A stretch of 42,269 bases of DNA from positions 1-42,269 of the forward strand of contig NZ_SSOJ01000081.1 in the NCBI RefSeq assembly GCF_029871205.1. The letters are read 5' to 3'. Position 1 is the first letter of the stretch. The number at the start of each line of letters is the position of its first letter. This document shows positions 1 to 9,349 of the stretch, piece after piece. Source of the DNA: Pseudomonas sp. BN417. Lineage in GTDB: Bacteria; Pseudomonadota; Gammaproteobacteria; Pseudomonadales; Pseudomonadaceae. The notes beneath the pieces were generated by a model. The model saw nothing but the letters and a program-made list of their open reading frames with translations. It ran no database searches and was not told the DNA's origin. The position numbers and the translations under genes are program-made.

Positions 1-211
1 CTCGCCCGCTTGCGGGGCGAAGAGGCACGCTGTCGGAAGCACCGCTTCCGGTGCCGATGAGCGGCTGAGCGCGAAGCGATCAGGCTGGGGCGCAGGGCGG
101 GGGCCGGGGGAGAGGGATGTGTCAGGCCGGTGCGCAGGTCTGAAAGGTCCGTGTTAGACGTTTCTATTCGGCTCTGCAACAGCTAACGCAGACAAAGCCA
201 ATTCATTCGCG

Positions 212-233
212 AAAAGGGCCGCGCAGCGGCCCC
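212..233 (-). terminator. Rho-independent terminator after mdaB
   Basis: On the minus strand a perfect 7-bp GC stem (GGGCCGC / GCGGCCC, 3-nt loop, positions 216-232) is followed by TTTT. It lies just past the mdaB stop codon at 239, the expected place for an intrinsic terminator of that gene. The rest of 1-211 shows no convincing gene; a short hairpin (GGAAGC-ACC-GCTTCC) lies near 34-48. Confidence 0.75.
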
Positions 234-238
234 ATCTG

Positions 239-829
239 TCACCCCTCGATGCCGAACACCTGCGCCAGGTGCGCTTCATATCGAGCCACATCCACCTCGA
301 TATTCGGTCGCTTCATCACGTCCACGCAGAGGAAGGTCGGCAGGGCGCTCATGCCAAGGAACTGATTGGCCTTGTGGAAGGGGAAGTACACCGCGTCCAC
401 GCCCTTGGCCTCGAAGAAATCGGTGGGGTCGTCGAAGGCCTGCTGCGGTGCATTCCAGGTCAGCGACAGCATGTACTGCTTGCCATGGACAAGGCCGCCG
501 CTGCCGTACTTCTGCGAGGCGTCCGAGCGGGTGCGGCCGTCGTTGGCGTAGAGGCTGCCGTGGCCGGCGGTGAATACTTCGTCCAGGTACTGCTTCACCG
601 TCCAGGGGGCGCCCATCCACCAGCCGGGCATCTGGTAGATCACCACATCGGCCCAGAGGATCTTCTGCACCTCTTCGGCAATCTCGTAGCCGACATCGAT
701 ACGGGTTTCCTTGATGTCGAAGCCGGCACGGTCGAAGAAGGCCAGGGCGGCCTCGTGCAGAGTGGCGTTGTAGCGGCCATCGGAGTGGGCAAACTGCTTA
801 CCGCCGTTGAGCAAAAGGACTTTCTTCAT
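239..829 (-). CDS. mdaB: NAD(P)H:quinone oxidoreductase, MdaB family
   Basis: The 196-residue flavodoxin-fold protein resembles MdaB (modulator of drug activity B), a cytoplasmic FAD enzyme that reduces quinones by two electrons using NADPH. It opens MKKVLLLNGG and carries the family segments YQMPGWWMGAPW and GSGGLVHGKQYMLS; E. coli MdaB is 193 residues. The ATG at 829 is chosen because GGAGG lies about 9 nt upstream and the family begins here; the frame stays open 47 codons further with no support. It is divergent from a ygiN-like gene, and mdaB and ygiN are also neighbours in E. coli, where YgiN acts on the quinols made by such enzymes. Regulation may run through the palindrome at 953-971. 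Confidence in the family is high; the in vivo quinone is unknown. Confidence 0.9.
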   Translation of the reverse strand: MKKVLLLNGGKQFAHSDGRYNATLHEAALAFFDRAGFDIKETRIDVGYEIAEEVQKILWADVVIYQMPGWWMGAPWTVKQYLDEVFTAGHGSLYANDGRTRSDASQKYGSGGLVHGKQYMLSLTWNAPQQAFDDPTDFFEAKGVDAVYFPFHKANQFLGMSALPTFLCVDVMKRPNIEVDVARYEAHLAQVFGIEG

Positions 830-952
830 GGTTGGGAGCCTCCGCAAATTGATGTGGCGGCAGACTACCGGCCGAGCCCTGCTGGAAAAACAGGCAGGGA
901 CGCAATTGATACTTGCTGGAAAATCACTAATGGGTCGATTTGCTTTGCGGTA

Positions 953-971
953 ATGTTGATAAAACATCAAC
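953..971. promoter_or_regulatory. Palindromic operator candidate between mdaB and ygiN-like gene
   Basis: GTTGAT (955-960) and ATCAAC (966-971) form a 6-bp inverted repeat with a 5-nt AT spacer; an overlapping repeat ATGTT...AACAT spans 953-967. The site lies in the 161-bp divergent gap, 20 bp before the ygiN-like ATG, where one dimeric regulator could act on both genes. No regulator gene is adjacent, so the binding protein is unknown. Confidence 0.4.
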
Positions 972-990
972 TACCAGCGGACACCCGAGC

Positions 991-1308
991 ATGACCCAAG
1001 CCTACGGCTTCATCCTTCACGCCCACACCAGGCCCGAGAAGTCCGACGAGTTCGAGGCGCTGTTCCGCGCCTATGTCGAGCCCAGCCGGGCGGAAGAGGG
1101 CTGCATCGAATATCACATGCTGCGCGACGCCCAGGACCCGACCCTGTTCATCTTCTACGAGGTCTGGCAGAGCCGCGCCCACCTGGATGTCCACAGCGCG
1201 TTGCCACACATGCGCCGCTTCCACGAGAACCGCATGGACTACCTGCGCCGCGACTTCGAGATACGCGAAATCGAAATGCTCAGCCCACCCCGAACCACGG
1301 GACTGTAG
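991..1308 (+). CDS. Antibiotic biosynthesis monooxygenase (ABM) domain protein, YgiN-like quinol monooxygenase
   Basis: A 105-residue single-domain ABM-fold (ferredoxin-like) protein: it opens TQAYGFILHAHTRP and has the family signatures EEGCIEYHMLRD and FIFYEVWQSRAHLDVH. E. coli YgiN is about the same length and oxidises quinols to quinones without metal or flavin. The start at ATG 991 follows the family N-terminus; the frame is open from 940 but that part looks non-coding. Its divergent partner is mdaB, so the pair plausibly makes a quinone/quinol redox cycle. The stop codon TAG (1306-1308) lies inside a REP repeat that starts at 1305. Substrate assignment rests on the mdaB linkage; other ABM proteins have different roles. 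Confidence 0.8.
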   Translation: MTQAYGFILHAHTRPEKSDEFEALFRAYVEPSRAEEGCIEYHMLRDAQDPTLFIFYEVWQSRAHLDVHSALPHMRRFHENRMDYLRRDFEIREIEMLSPPRTTGL

Positions 1309-1325
1309 GAGCGAGCTTGCTCGCG
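1305..1325 (+). repeat. Pseudomonas REP element, single copy
   Basis: GTAGGAGCGAGC followed by TTGCTCGCG forms the small hairpin typical of the commonest Pseudomonas REP family. The same sequence occurs as an inverted pair at 12828-12890. It lies in the 45-bp gap between two convergent genes and supplies the stop codon of the upstream one. Confidence 0.85.
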
Positions 1326-1353
1326 CAGCTCCCGTACCCCCGTTCGGCAACGC

Positions 1354-2118
1354 CTACAGACCGGTCCGCAGCAGCCGCAGGTACTCCGGACTCTCGCCGA
1401 TATCGTTGTGCCCCGCGCCGGCTATCACCTCCACCCGCGTTACGCCGGGCTTGAACTGGCGAATGAGCTTCTCGGTGCTCCAGCGTGGGATCACTTCGTC
1501 GTGCTCGGCGGCGATGACCAGGGTGGGCACCGCGATGGTCGGGGCATAGCGCCAGGATTCGTACTTGTCGTCCAGCATCCAGCGCACCGGGAAGATCGGG
1601 AACTGCCGCTGGGCCAGTTCCAGGATGCTGTTGTAGGGCGTGACCAGTACCAGACGCGAAGCCGGGCGCTGGCTGGCCAGGCGGATCGCGACGCCGCTGC
1701 CCAGGCTGCGGCCGACCAGGGCGACCTCGGCATGCAGGGCCCGCACCTTGTCGAACAGCGCCAGGGCGTCGTGCTGGATGGCTTCTTCCGTCGGCTTGCC
1801 GGTGCTGTCGCCAAAACCCCGGTAGTGCAGGAGGTAGAGGGCATGATCGGGGAAGGCTTCGGCGAACGAGGGCAGGCTGCGCGACACATCCTCGGCATTG
1901 CCGCCGAAATAGAGCAATGCCTTGGTGCTGGCCAGCGGGCGCACGGTGACGGCGATCTGCTGGTCCGTCACCGGCAGCATCAGCAGTCGGTCGGGGCCGC
2001 CGATGGCGCGGGGCTGGGGGAAGTAGATCAGCGAGCGCTGGAACAGGAACAGCGCCAGGCACAGTCCCAGGTAAAGGGCGGCGGCCAGCAGGACGACACC
2101 GATCAGGCTGCGTGTCAT
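1354..2118 (-). CDS. Alpha/beta hydrolase with N-terminal membrane anchor
   Basis: A 254-residue serine hydrolase. Residues about 5-27 form a hydrophobic segment (IGVVLLAAALYLGLCLALFLF), an anchor or uncleaved signal. The nucleophile elbow is GRSLGSG, with an oxyanion-like YFGGNAED stretch upstream, a candidate acid in AAEHDEVIP and a candidate His in GAGHNDI, giving a Ser-Asp-His triad. It resembles the BEM46/YqiA-like group of small membrane-anchored hydrolases; the substrate cannot be told. ATG 2118 follows the stop of a 34-codon reading frame by 4 nt, so the two are probably cotranscribed. It converges on the ygiN-like gene with a REP between. Confidence 0.8.
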   Translation of the reverse strand: MTRSLIGVVLLAAALYLGLCLALFLFQRSLIYFPQPRAIGGPDRLLMLPVTDQQIAVTVRPLASTKALLYFGGNAEDVSRSLPSFAEAFPDHALYLLHYRGFGDSTGKPTEEAIQHDALALFDKVRALHAEVALVGRSLGSGVAIRLASQRPASRLVLVTPYNSILELAQRQFPIFPVRWMLDDKYESWRYAPTIAVPTLVIAAEHDEVIPRWSTEKLIRQFKPGVTRVEVIAGAGHNDIGESPEYLRLLRTGL

Positions 2119-2122
2119 GGCG

Positions 2123-2227
2123 TCAGAGGTGGCGGACTTCGGCCGGCGGGTTGAACGGGTACTCGGTCAGGTCCGCCTCGAAGCGGACGGCGCCGCAATG
2201 GCAGCTGCCGTGGCAGGTCCTGAGCAT
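2123..2227 (-). CDS. Tiny GFA/CENP-V-like N-terminal peptide (34 codons)
   Basis: The minus-strand frame starts at ATG 2227 behind a strong GGAGG and encodes 34 residues containing HGSCHCGAVRFEADL, which is the opening zinc-binding segment of glutathione-dependent formaldehyde-activating (GFA) family proteins. Full members have about 120-150 residues and further cysteines; here the frame ends after VRHL with TGA, 4 nt before the hydrolase ATG. Either this is a relic left when most of a GFA gene was deleted, or a genuine small Cys/His peptide translationally coupled to the hydrolase. The good ribosome binding site and tight spacing favour expression. Confidence 0.6.
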   Translation of the reverse strand: MLRTCHGSCHCGAVRFEADLTEYPFNPPAEVRHL

Positions 2228-2287
2228 GGGGCGTTCCCTCCCTGTGGCCGGGGCGGCTGTGCCCCGGCCGGTCTCATAACCATAGGT

Positions 2288-3076
2288 TCAGAACGCGGAG
2301 CGGACCACACCGCCATCCACTCTCAGGGCCGCGCCATTGGTGGCGGACGAGGCTTCTGAGCAGACGTAGACCACCAGGTTGGCCACTTCCCCGGGGGTGG
2401 CGAAGCGCTTGAGCAGCGAACTGGGGCGGGCCTTCTCGAAGAACTCCTTCTCGAAGTCCTGGAAGGGTTGGCCGCCGGACAGTTTGGCGACGAAGTCGCC
2501 GACGCCTTCGGAGGCGGTCGGGCCGGGCAGCACGGCATTGACTGTCACCCCGGTGCCGGCGCAGGTCTCGGCCAATCCACGGGACAGGCCCAGCTGGGCG
2601 GTCTTGGTGACCCCGTAGTGGATCATCTCCACAGGAATCTGGATGCCGCTTTCGCTGCTGATGAAGACCACACGGCCCCAGTTCTTCCGCTTCATCCCCG
2701 GCAGGTAGGCACGGGTCAGGCGCACGCCGGACATCAGGTTGACCTCGAAGAAGCGCTGCCAGTCCTCGTCCGGGATTTCCTCGAAGGGCTTGGGATCGAA
2801 GATGCCCAGGTTGTTCACCAGTACGTCCACCGCCGGGTAGCGCCCTGTCAGCGCCTCGATCTGCCGCGGGTCGGAGAGGTCGCCGGCGAAGCCTTCGGCA
2901 TTGGCATTCGACTGCCCGGTGCGCAGGCGGGCGAGGGCGTCGTCCACCGAGGCCTGGGAGCGGCCATTGATGATCACCCGGGCGCCTTCGCGCGCCAGGC
3001 CCTGGGCAATGGCGAAGCCGATGCCCTTGGTCGAGCCGGATACCAGGGCGAGCTTGTCGTTAAGTTTGAGGTCCAT
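2288..3076 (-). CDS. Short-chain dehydrogenase/reductase (SDR), classical type
   Basis: A 262-residue NAD(P)-dependent oxidoreductase with a Rossmann fold. It shows the cofactor loop SGSTKGIG near residues 13-20, NNLG, catalytic Ser in FISSESG and the YGVTK active-site pair, and ends in the usual DGG(V) segment. An acidic residue after strand beta-2 is not seen while NGRSQ is present, which leans towards NADP(H). Start ATG 3076 has GGAGA about 9 nt upstream; the extra 32 in-frame codons upstream look unlike an SDR. It stands alone, divergent from the carboxymuconolactone-decarboxylase-like gene. SDR substrates cannot be read from sequence alone. Confidence 0.85.
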   Translation of the reverse strand: MDLKLNDKLALVSGSTKGIGFAIAQGLAREGARVIINGRSQASVDDALARLRTGQSNANAEGFAGDLSDPRQIEALTGRYPAVDVLVNNLGIFDPKPFEEIPDEDWQRFFEVNLMSGVRLTRAYLPGMKRKNWGRVVFISSESGIQIPVEMIHYGVTKTAQLGLSRGLAETCAGTGVTVNAVLPGPTASEGVGDFVAKLSGGQPFQDFEKEFFEKARPSSLLKRFATPGEVANLVVYVCSEASSATNGAALRVDGGVVRSAF

Positions 3077-3230
3077 CGACGCGGTCTCCGTGGGAGGAGT
3101 GGAGGCGCTGCCAACCGGCGCGCCCGTCAGCCAAGGAGGTATAGACCGCCGGGCCGGAATGGCCAGTTTCACCGACCGACGTACTCAAGCTTTTCTAAGC
3201 TGAATGGGCATGTCCCAGTGAGGTGAACCC

Positions 3231-3554
3231 ATGGAACGCAAACACGGCCTCGAAACCTACAAGCACTTGAAGAAGCAGCACCCAGCGTATTTCCAGGCGG
3301 TGGAAACCCTTGGCGCGGTGGTGCGCCAGGCCGGCCCCCTGGACGAACTCAGCTTGCAGCTGATCCAGCTCGCCGCCGCGGCGGCCATCCATTCCGAAGG
3401 CGCCGTCCATAGCCACACCCGCCGCGCCCTCGAAGCCGGTGCCACGCCCGAGCAGATCCATCACGCCCTGCTGGCGCTGACCAGCACCATCGGCTTCCCC
3501 ACCGTGGTCGCCGCCCTGAGCTGGGCGGGGGATGTGCTGGAGGGCGAGCCCTGA
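3231..3554 (+). CDS. Carboxymuconolactone decarboxylase (CMD) family protein lacking the CxxC motif
   Basis: A 107-residue all-helical protein of the CMD/AhpD family: residues about 25-100 hold the CMD domain with LIQLAAAAAI, HSHTRRALEAGATPEQIHHALL and the TIGFPTVVAAL helix. AhpD-type members have a redox CxxC just before the HTRxAL helix; here the equivalent is SEGAVHSHT, with no Cys anywhere in the protein, so a peroxidase or disulfide role is excluded. Start 3231 is preceded by GAGGTG. The neighbouring SDR is divergent and could act on a related substrate, but nothing in the sequence proves this. Confidence 0.8.
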   Translation: MERKHGLETYKHLKKQHPAYFQAVETLGAVVRQAGPLDELSLQLIQLAAAAAIHSEGAVHSHTRRALEAGATPEQIHHALLALTSTIGFPTVVAALSWAGDVLEGEP

Positions 3555-3556
3555 TT

Positions 3557-3634
3557 GGTAGATAGATGAAGCGCTATCCACCCCACGCAGGGCGTGCACC
3601 TGTAGGGTGAAAATCCGCATGGCGGATTTCCACC
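3557..3634. repeat. Left REP unit flanking the RAYT gene
   Basis: Two hairpins: 3557-3582 (GGTAGATAG ... CTATCCACC, minus-strand REP) and 3602-3634 (GTAGGGTG followed by AAATCCGC-N3-GCGGATTT and CCACC, plus-strand REP). The same pair in the same order and orientation occurs on the other side of the transposase gene at 4202-4315. Confidence 0.8.
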
Positions 3635-3638
3635 GAAG

Positions 3639-4172
3639 TCATTCGCCCCAGCGCCAACGCTCGTCCAGGTCCGCGAGGCCCGCCCAATCCGGGGGATATA
3701 CGCCCTCGCGCACGGCTCGATGGAAGCTCGAGTACGGCCAGTCTCGTACCTGTCGAACGTGGCCGTGCTTCACCGGGTTGAAATGGACGTAGTCGAAATG
3801 CCGTTGGTAGTCGAGCTCGTCTCGGATCAGGTGCTCCCAATATCGGCGTTGCCAGATACCGCGTTCGCCGCGCTTCATCTGCGTATCCGTCTGGACCTCG
3901 AATGGGCGAATACGCTTGGAGAAGGCGAGCTTTATGGACTTCCAGCGCACAGGGAAATCCGAATCGCCGGGCGGCAGGGTCCAAAGGCAGTGCATATGTT
4001 CAGGCAGGACCACCCAGGCATCGATATGGAAGGGGTAGCGTCTTCTGGTCGCTTTCACCACTGACCTGAGCCGTTCGATTTCCCGGATCAAGAGGTCGTC
4101 GCGGCGATCGTTGAGGTTGACGGTGAAGAAGTAGGTGCTGCCCGGCGCCCGCGCCCGACGGTAATTGGACAT
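3639..4172 (-). CDS. REP-associated tyrosine transposase (RAYT), IS200-like Y1_Tnp family
   Basis: A 177-residue single-domain HUH endonuclease. The motif PEHMHCLW (around residues 57-64) carries the two metal-binding histidines, and DYVHFNPVKHG (around 127-137) is the RAYT signature with the candidate nucleophilic tyrosine; GIWQRRYWEH and WPYSSFHR are also typical. Such proteins cut single-stranded REP DNA next to a GTAG tetranucleotide and are the likely movers of REPINs in Pseudomonas. ATG 4172 follows AAGGAG by 6 nt. The gene is framed by REPs with GTAG at 3602 and its complement CTAC at 4227-4230. It looks intact. Confidence 0.92.
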   Translation of the reverse strand: MSNYRRARAPGSTYFFTVNLNDRRDDLLIREIERLRSVVKATRRRYPFHIDAWVVLPEHMHCLWTLPPGDSDFPVRWKSIKLAFSKRIRPFEVQTDTQMKRGERGIWQRRYWEHLIRDELDYQRHFDYVHFNPVKHGHVRQVRDWPYSSFHRAVREGVYPPDWAGLADLDERWRWGE

Positions 4173-4201
4173 GACTCGCTCCTTGAGTCCTTTGAAAAGC
4201 T

Positions 4202-4315
4202 GGTGGATAGAAAAGCGCTATCCACCCTACAGGACGCGAGAATCGGAGCCGGGCGCAATTCCCTGTAGCGGTCTTCCGTCTTGTAGGGTGGAAATCCGCA
4301 TGGCGGATTTCCACC
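4202..4315. repeat. Right REP unit flanking the RAYT gene
   Basis: A minus-strand REP at 4202-4230 (perfect GGTGGATAG / CTATCCACC stem, then CTAC) is followed by a plus-strand REP at 4283-4315 (GTAGGGTGG, stem GAAATCCGC-ATG-GCGGATTTC, CCACC). It mirrors the left unit at 3557-3634. A third copy of the second hairpin lies at 11971-12003. Confidence 0.85.
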
Positions 4316-4324
4316 GGGATGGCG

Positions 4325-6190
<1,866 letters not shown>

Positions 6191-6346
6191 TGCCCACCTG
6201 CCTTGTGCAAAGAGTGTCCGGCGACATTACTCCACTCCGGGGGCGGGCTGGAATCCACGGCCGCAAGTCCGCCCGACCGGGCGCTATGCTTGTGTCTTCC
6301 AGCCGGCGCCGCGCCCCGGCACCGGCAACAGGCAAAGGAGAGCGCC

Positions 6347-6733
6347 ATGACAGTTCATCTGGATCATCTGATGGTGCCGGCGCGCGACAAGGTGGCGTCG
6401 GCGCGCCTGCTGGCCGAACTGCTCGGGGTGCCTTGGTCGGAGAGCGGCATCGGTCCCTTCGTGCCGGTATACCTGAATGACGGCCTGACCCTCGACTTCG
6501 ACCAGTGGAGCGACCCTTTCCCGCTGCTGCATCTGTGCTTCCGGGTGGACCAGGATGAGTTCGACGCCATTCTCGGGCGCATCCGGGCCGCCGGCATTCC
6601 CTACCGCAGCAATGTGCACGGGCCGGTGGATTACCGCATCGATACCGAACATGGCGGCAGCATCGTCTACTGGAACGAGCCGGATGGCCACCAGTGGGAG
6701 TTGCTGACGGTCAGCTACGCGCGCCGGGAATAG
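6347..6733 (+). CDS. VOC (glyoxalase/bleomycin resistance fold) family protein
   Basis: A 128-residue protein starting at ATG 6347 behind AAAGGAG. It has a VOC beta-alpha-beta-beta-beta layout: LDHLMVPARDK at the start, a C-terminal strand YWNEPDGHQWELLTVSY with the metal-ligand Glu of PDGHQWEL, and a His in LHLCFRV, which could complete a 2-His/1-Glu metal site with the first His. These folds include lyases, dioxygenases and resistance proteins that bind drugs; the substrate is unknown. It converges on the DUF3501 gene with 4 nt between stops. Confidence 0.8.
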   Translation: MTVHLDHLMVPARDKVASARLLAELLGVPWSESGIGPFVPVYLNDGLTLDFDQWSDPFPLLHLCFRVDQDEFDAILGRIRAAGIPYRSNVHGPVDYRIDTEHGGSIVYWNEPDGHQWELLTVSYARRE

Positions 6734-6737
6734 GCGT

Positions 6738-7319
6738 TCAGTCGAAGTCCGCTGCCAGGCTGCGTTGCTGTTCCGCGCTGAGGACAGTCGCCACCGGCAG
6801 CGCTGCCAGGGTCGAGGCCAGGCGCACGGCCGCGCCGGCCTTCCAGGCGCTGATCTGCGCGGCCGTCAACGTGAAGCGCAGGAAGTGCACGGCTGAGGTT
6901 TTTACGTCGTTGCTGCGCGGCATGTCCTCGTCTGCTATGGCGACCACCGGTGGCTGGCCTTCGATGGTCAGCTCGGTCGCATGCTCGATCCCGCGCAGGC
7001 GCACCAGTTCGCTCCGGCGCTGCTCCACATCGGGAAACTCCAGCAACAGGGTCGCTTTGAGGTCCTCACCACCGGGAATCAGCGGGTTGTAGGCGTCCAG
7101 CTCGTCTTGGATGGCGTCGGCTTCGAAGATGCGTTCGATACGCAGCATTTCCTGTACCTGGTACTGGATGCTCAGGCGGTCCTCGAAGATCAGCGTCAGG
7201 TGCTCGCCGACGTGGACGGTGCGCGCCTTCTTGTGGGTGATGGCGCGGGCGCGGAACTCCGAGCGCCGCACGGCGTAGTTTTCCAGGCTGAGGAGGTCTT
7301 CGCGGGCGAGTGGTTTCAT
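6738..7319 (-). CDS. DUF3501 family protein
   Basis: A 193-residue soluble protein recognised as DUF3501 by its opening ([20 protein letters not shown]) and the segment [30 protein letters not shown] (quoted in parts only: [18 protein letters not shown]). DUF3501 genes commonly sit beside rubrerythrin and a heterodisulfide-reductase-like Fe-S protein, as here: it lies 17 bp after the Hdr-like gene in the same operon. No catalytic motif or cofactor site can be seen; the short run VHFLRF near the C-terminus is conserved in the family as I remember it. A peroxide- or iron-related stress role follows only from the neighbours. Confidence 0.8.
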   Translation of the reverse strand: MKPLAREDLLSLENYAVRRSEFRARAITHKKARTVHVGEHLTLIFEDRLSIQYQVQEMLRIERIFEADAIQDELDAYNPLIPGGEDLKATLLLEFPDVEQRRSELVRLRGIEHATELTIEGQPPVVAIADEDMPRSNDVKTSAVHFLRFTLTAAQISAWKAGAAVRLASTLAALPVATVLSAEQQRSLAADFD

Positions 7320-7336
7320 GGGCTCGGGCTCATCGG

Positions 7337-8680
7337 TCAGATGCCATAGGCCTTGCGCAGCAGGCTCAAGGGATGCTCCGCCGCAGGGTGGTTGTCCAGG
7401 CCGTGGGCGATGTGGCCGCCGGCCATGGGACAGTCGCTGGTGAAGTGCTCGGGCTGGGCAGCGGCCACCTGTTTTTCCACAGGTCGCGCCAGCTTGCGCG
7501 AGAGGGCGTAGGTCTTGTGTTTCACGCCGTAGGTGCCGTCGTGGCCGGAGCAGCGTTCAAGGGACAGGATTTCCGTGCCCGGCACCAGTTGCAGTACCTC
7601 GCGGGTCTTCGGGCCGATCTTCTGCACCCGCTGGTGACAGGCCACCTGCCAGGCGACCTTGCCCAGCGGCACCTTGAAGTCGGTTTTCAACAGGCCGGCG
7701 CGGTGGCGTTCATAGAGGTATTCGAAGGGGTCGAAGAAGCGCTCGCGCACCAGCGCCACCTCATCGTCGCCGGGAAACATCAAGGGCAGCTCCTGCTTGA
7801 ACATCAGCACGCAAGAAGGCACGGCGGCGATCAGGTCCCAGCCCTCGCGCGCCATCCGCGCCAGCACCGGGATATTGAACGCCTTGAAGCGGCGCACGCT
7901 TTCCAGGTCGCCGAGTTCGAGCTTGGGCATGCCGCAGCAGCTTTCCCGCTCGACCAGGCGGGTGGGGATCGCGTTATGCGCCAGCACGATGGCCAGGTCT
8001 TCGACGATGCCCGGGTCGGAGTGGTCGCAGTAGCAGGTGGTGAAGATGGCGACCTTGCCACGGGTACGCCCGGCGACCTCGGCGGCGCCGGCGCCGTCCA
8101 GGGCCTTCAGCCGCTTGCGCGCGCTGGGAGACTGGTAGCTGGGCACCCGCGCCTGGGCATCCACATCGAGCGCTTTCTCCAGCAGCTTGCGCGCGGTCGG
8201 ATTGCGGTTCGCGGCATTGACCGTCTGCGCCACCACTGGGATGGAGGCCAGCCGCCCGATCGCCCGCGTGCTGGAGAGTATCCGCGCCGACAGCGGCGCA
8301 CCGTGCTCGCGGAAGTCCACCGCCTTGGCGCGCAGCATCAGGTGCGGGAAGTCGACGTTCCAGGGGTGCGGCGGGGTGTAGGGGCATTTGATCTGGTAGC
8401 ACAGGTCGCAGAGGTAGCACTGCTCGCTGACTTTCGGAAAGTCGGCCTTGGCCACGCCGTCGACTTCCAGGGTTTCGGAGGCGTCCACCAGATCGAACAG
8501 CGTGGGGAAGGCGTGGCACAGGCTGACGCAACGGCGGCAGCCGTGGCAGATGTGGAATACGCGTTCCTGCTCGGCTTCGAGCGCGGCACGCTCCCAGAAG
8601 CCCGGACTTTCCCAGTCGAGCGGGTGGCGCGTGGGGGCCTCGAGGTTACCCTCGCGGGTGCTTTCCGTTGGCGTGGCCAT
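7337..8680 (-). CDS. Heterodisulfide-reductase-related Fe-S protein (GlpC/HdrD-like)
   Basis: A 447-residue protein. The N-terminal ferredoxin-like part holds C45-x2-C48-x2-C51-x3-C55 and C88-x2-C91-x2-C94-x4-C99, enough for two [4Fe-4S] clusters. The C-terminal part has CCG-domain cysteines ([17 protein letters not shown]; a later CSGHDG). This is the build of HdrD/GlpC-type electron transfer subunits. Start is ATG 8680 with GGGAGA 6 nt upstream; a TTG five codons earlier is less likely. It lies between rubrerythrin (upstream) and DUF3501 (downstream) on one strand, suggesting that it passes electrons to, or repairs, the non-heme iron protein. No membrane segment is seen. Confidence 0.85.
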   Translation of the reverse strand: MATPTESTREGNLEAPTRHPLDWESPGFWERAALEAEQERVFHICHGCRRCVSLCHAFPTLFDLVDASETLEVDGVAKADFPKVSEQCYLCDLCYQIKCPYTPPHPWNVDFPHLMLRAKAVDFREHGAPLSARILSSTRAIGRLASIPVVAQTVNAANRNPTARKLLEKALDVDAQARVPSYQSPSARKRLKALDGAGAAEVAGRTRGKVAIFTTCYCDHSDPGIVEDLAIVLAHNAIPTRLVERESCCGMPKLELGDLESVRRFKAFNIPVLARMAREGWDLIAAVPSCVLMFKQELPLMFPGDDEVALVRERFFDPFEYLYERHRAGLLKTDFKVPLGKVAWQVACHQRVQKIGPKTREVLQLVPGTEILSLERCSGHDGTYGVKHKTYALSRKLARPVEKQVAAAQPEHFTSDCPMAGGHIAHGLDNHPAAEHPLSLLRKAYGI

Positions 8681-8745
8681 GGGTTTCTCCCGCAAACCGC
8701 CGGCGGTCGCAGGCTACTTCCAGCGGAGCCGCCAGCGATGCGCTA

Positions 8746-9177
8746 TCAGGCGGCCTGGTCGTGCAGTTCGTTCAGGGCCTTCTGGAACCGGTTGGCGTGG
8801 GAGCGCTCGGCCTTGGCCAGGGTTTCGAACCAGTCGGCGACTTCGTCGAAACCTTCCTCGCGCGCGGTCTTGGCCATGCCCGGGTACATGTCGGTGTACT
8901 CATGGGTTTCGCCGGCGATTGCGCTCTTGAGGTTCAGGTCGGTTCCGCCGAAGGGCAGGCCGGTGGCCGGATCGCCGCACTGTTCCAGGTATTCCAGGTG
9001 GCCATGGGCGTGGCCGGTTTCACCTTCGGCGGTGGAGCGGAACACGGCGGAAACGTCGTTATAGCCTTCAACGTCGGCCTTGCCTGCGAAGTACAGGTAG
9101 CGCCTATTGGCCATGGACTCGCCGGCAAAGGCGTCCTTCAGATTCTGTTCGGTCTTGGAACCTTTCAGCATGCTCAT
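8746..9177 (-). CDS. Rubrerythrin (short form without rubredoxin domain)
   Basis: A 143-residue four-helix diiron protein. The ligand-bearing segments are [39 protein letters not shown] and [10 protein letters not shown], giving the E..ExxH pattern twice as in rubrerythrins, which reduce hydrogen peroxide to water. The C-terminal rubredoxin domain of clostridial enzymes is absent, so electrons must come from another protein, most plausibly the Fe-S protein encoded downstream. Start ATG 9177 follows GAGGTG. It is the first gene of a probable three-gene operon; the 172-bp upstream gap should hold its promoter, but I could not assign an OxyR or Fur site with confidence. Confidence 0.9.
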   Translation of the reverse strand: MSMLKGSKTEQNLKDAFAGESMANRRYLYFAGKADVEGYNDVSAVFRSTAEGETGHAHGHLEYLEQCGDPATGLPFGGTDLNLKSAIAGETHEYTDMYPGMAKTAREEGFDEVADWFETLAKAERSHANRFQKALNELHDQAA

Positions 9178-9349
9178 GACATCACCTCGTGCGTGGGGCT
9201 GAGAGGGAAATGCAGGAGACGGCCTTACGGTCGTGACCTTAGTAAGCCTAATCCCGCCTGGCCAGCAGCCATATAGATAATTCGCATCGGCATGATTGAG
9301 GGGCGCTATAAGTCGGGAGCCACAGCGGTCCGTGGAGGGGGGAAGGCCT

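Noticed and set aside
8680-8695. TTG start for the Hdr-like gene
   Set aside because: ATG at 8680 has GGGAGA 6 nt upstream and is the better start.
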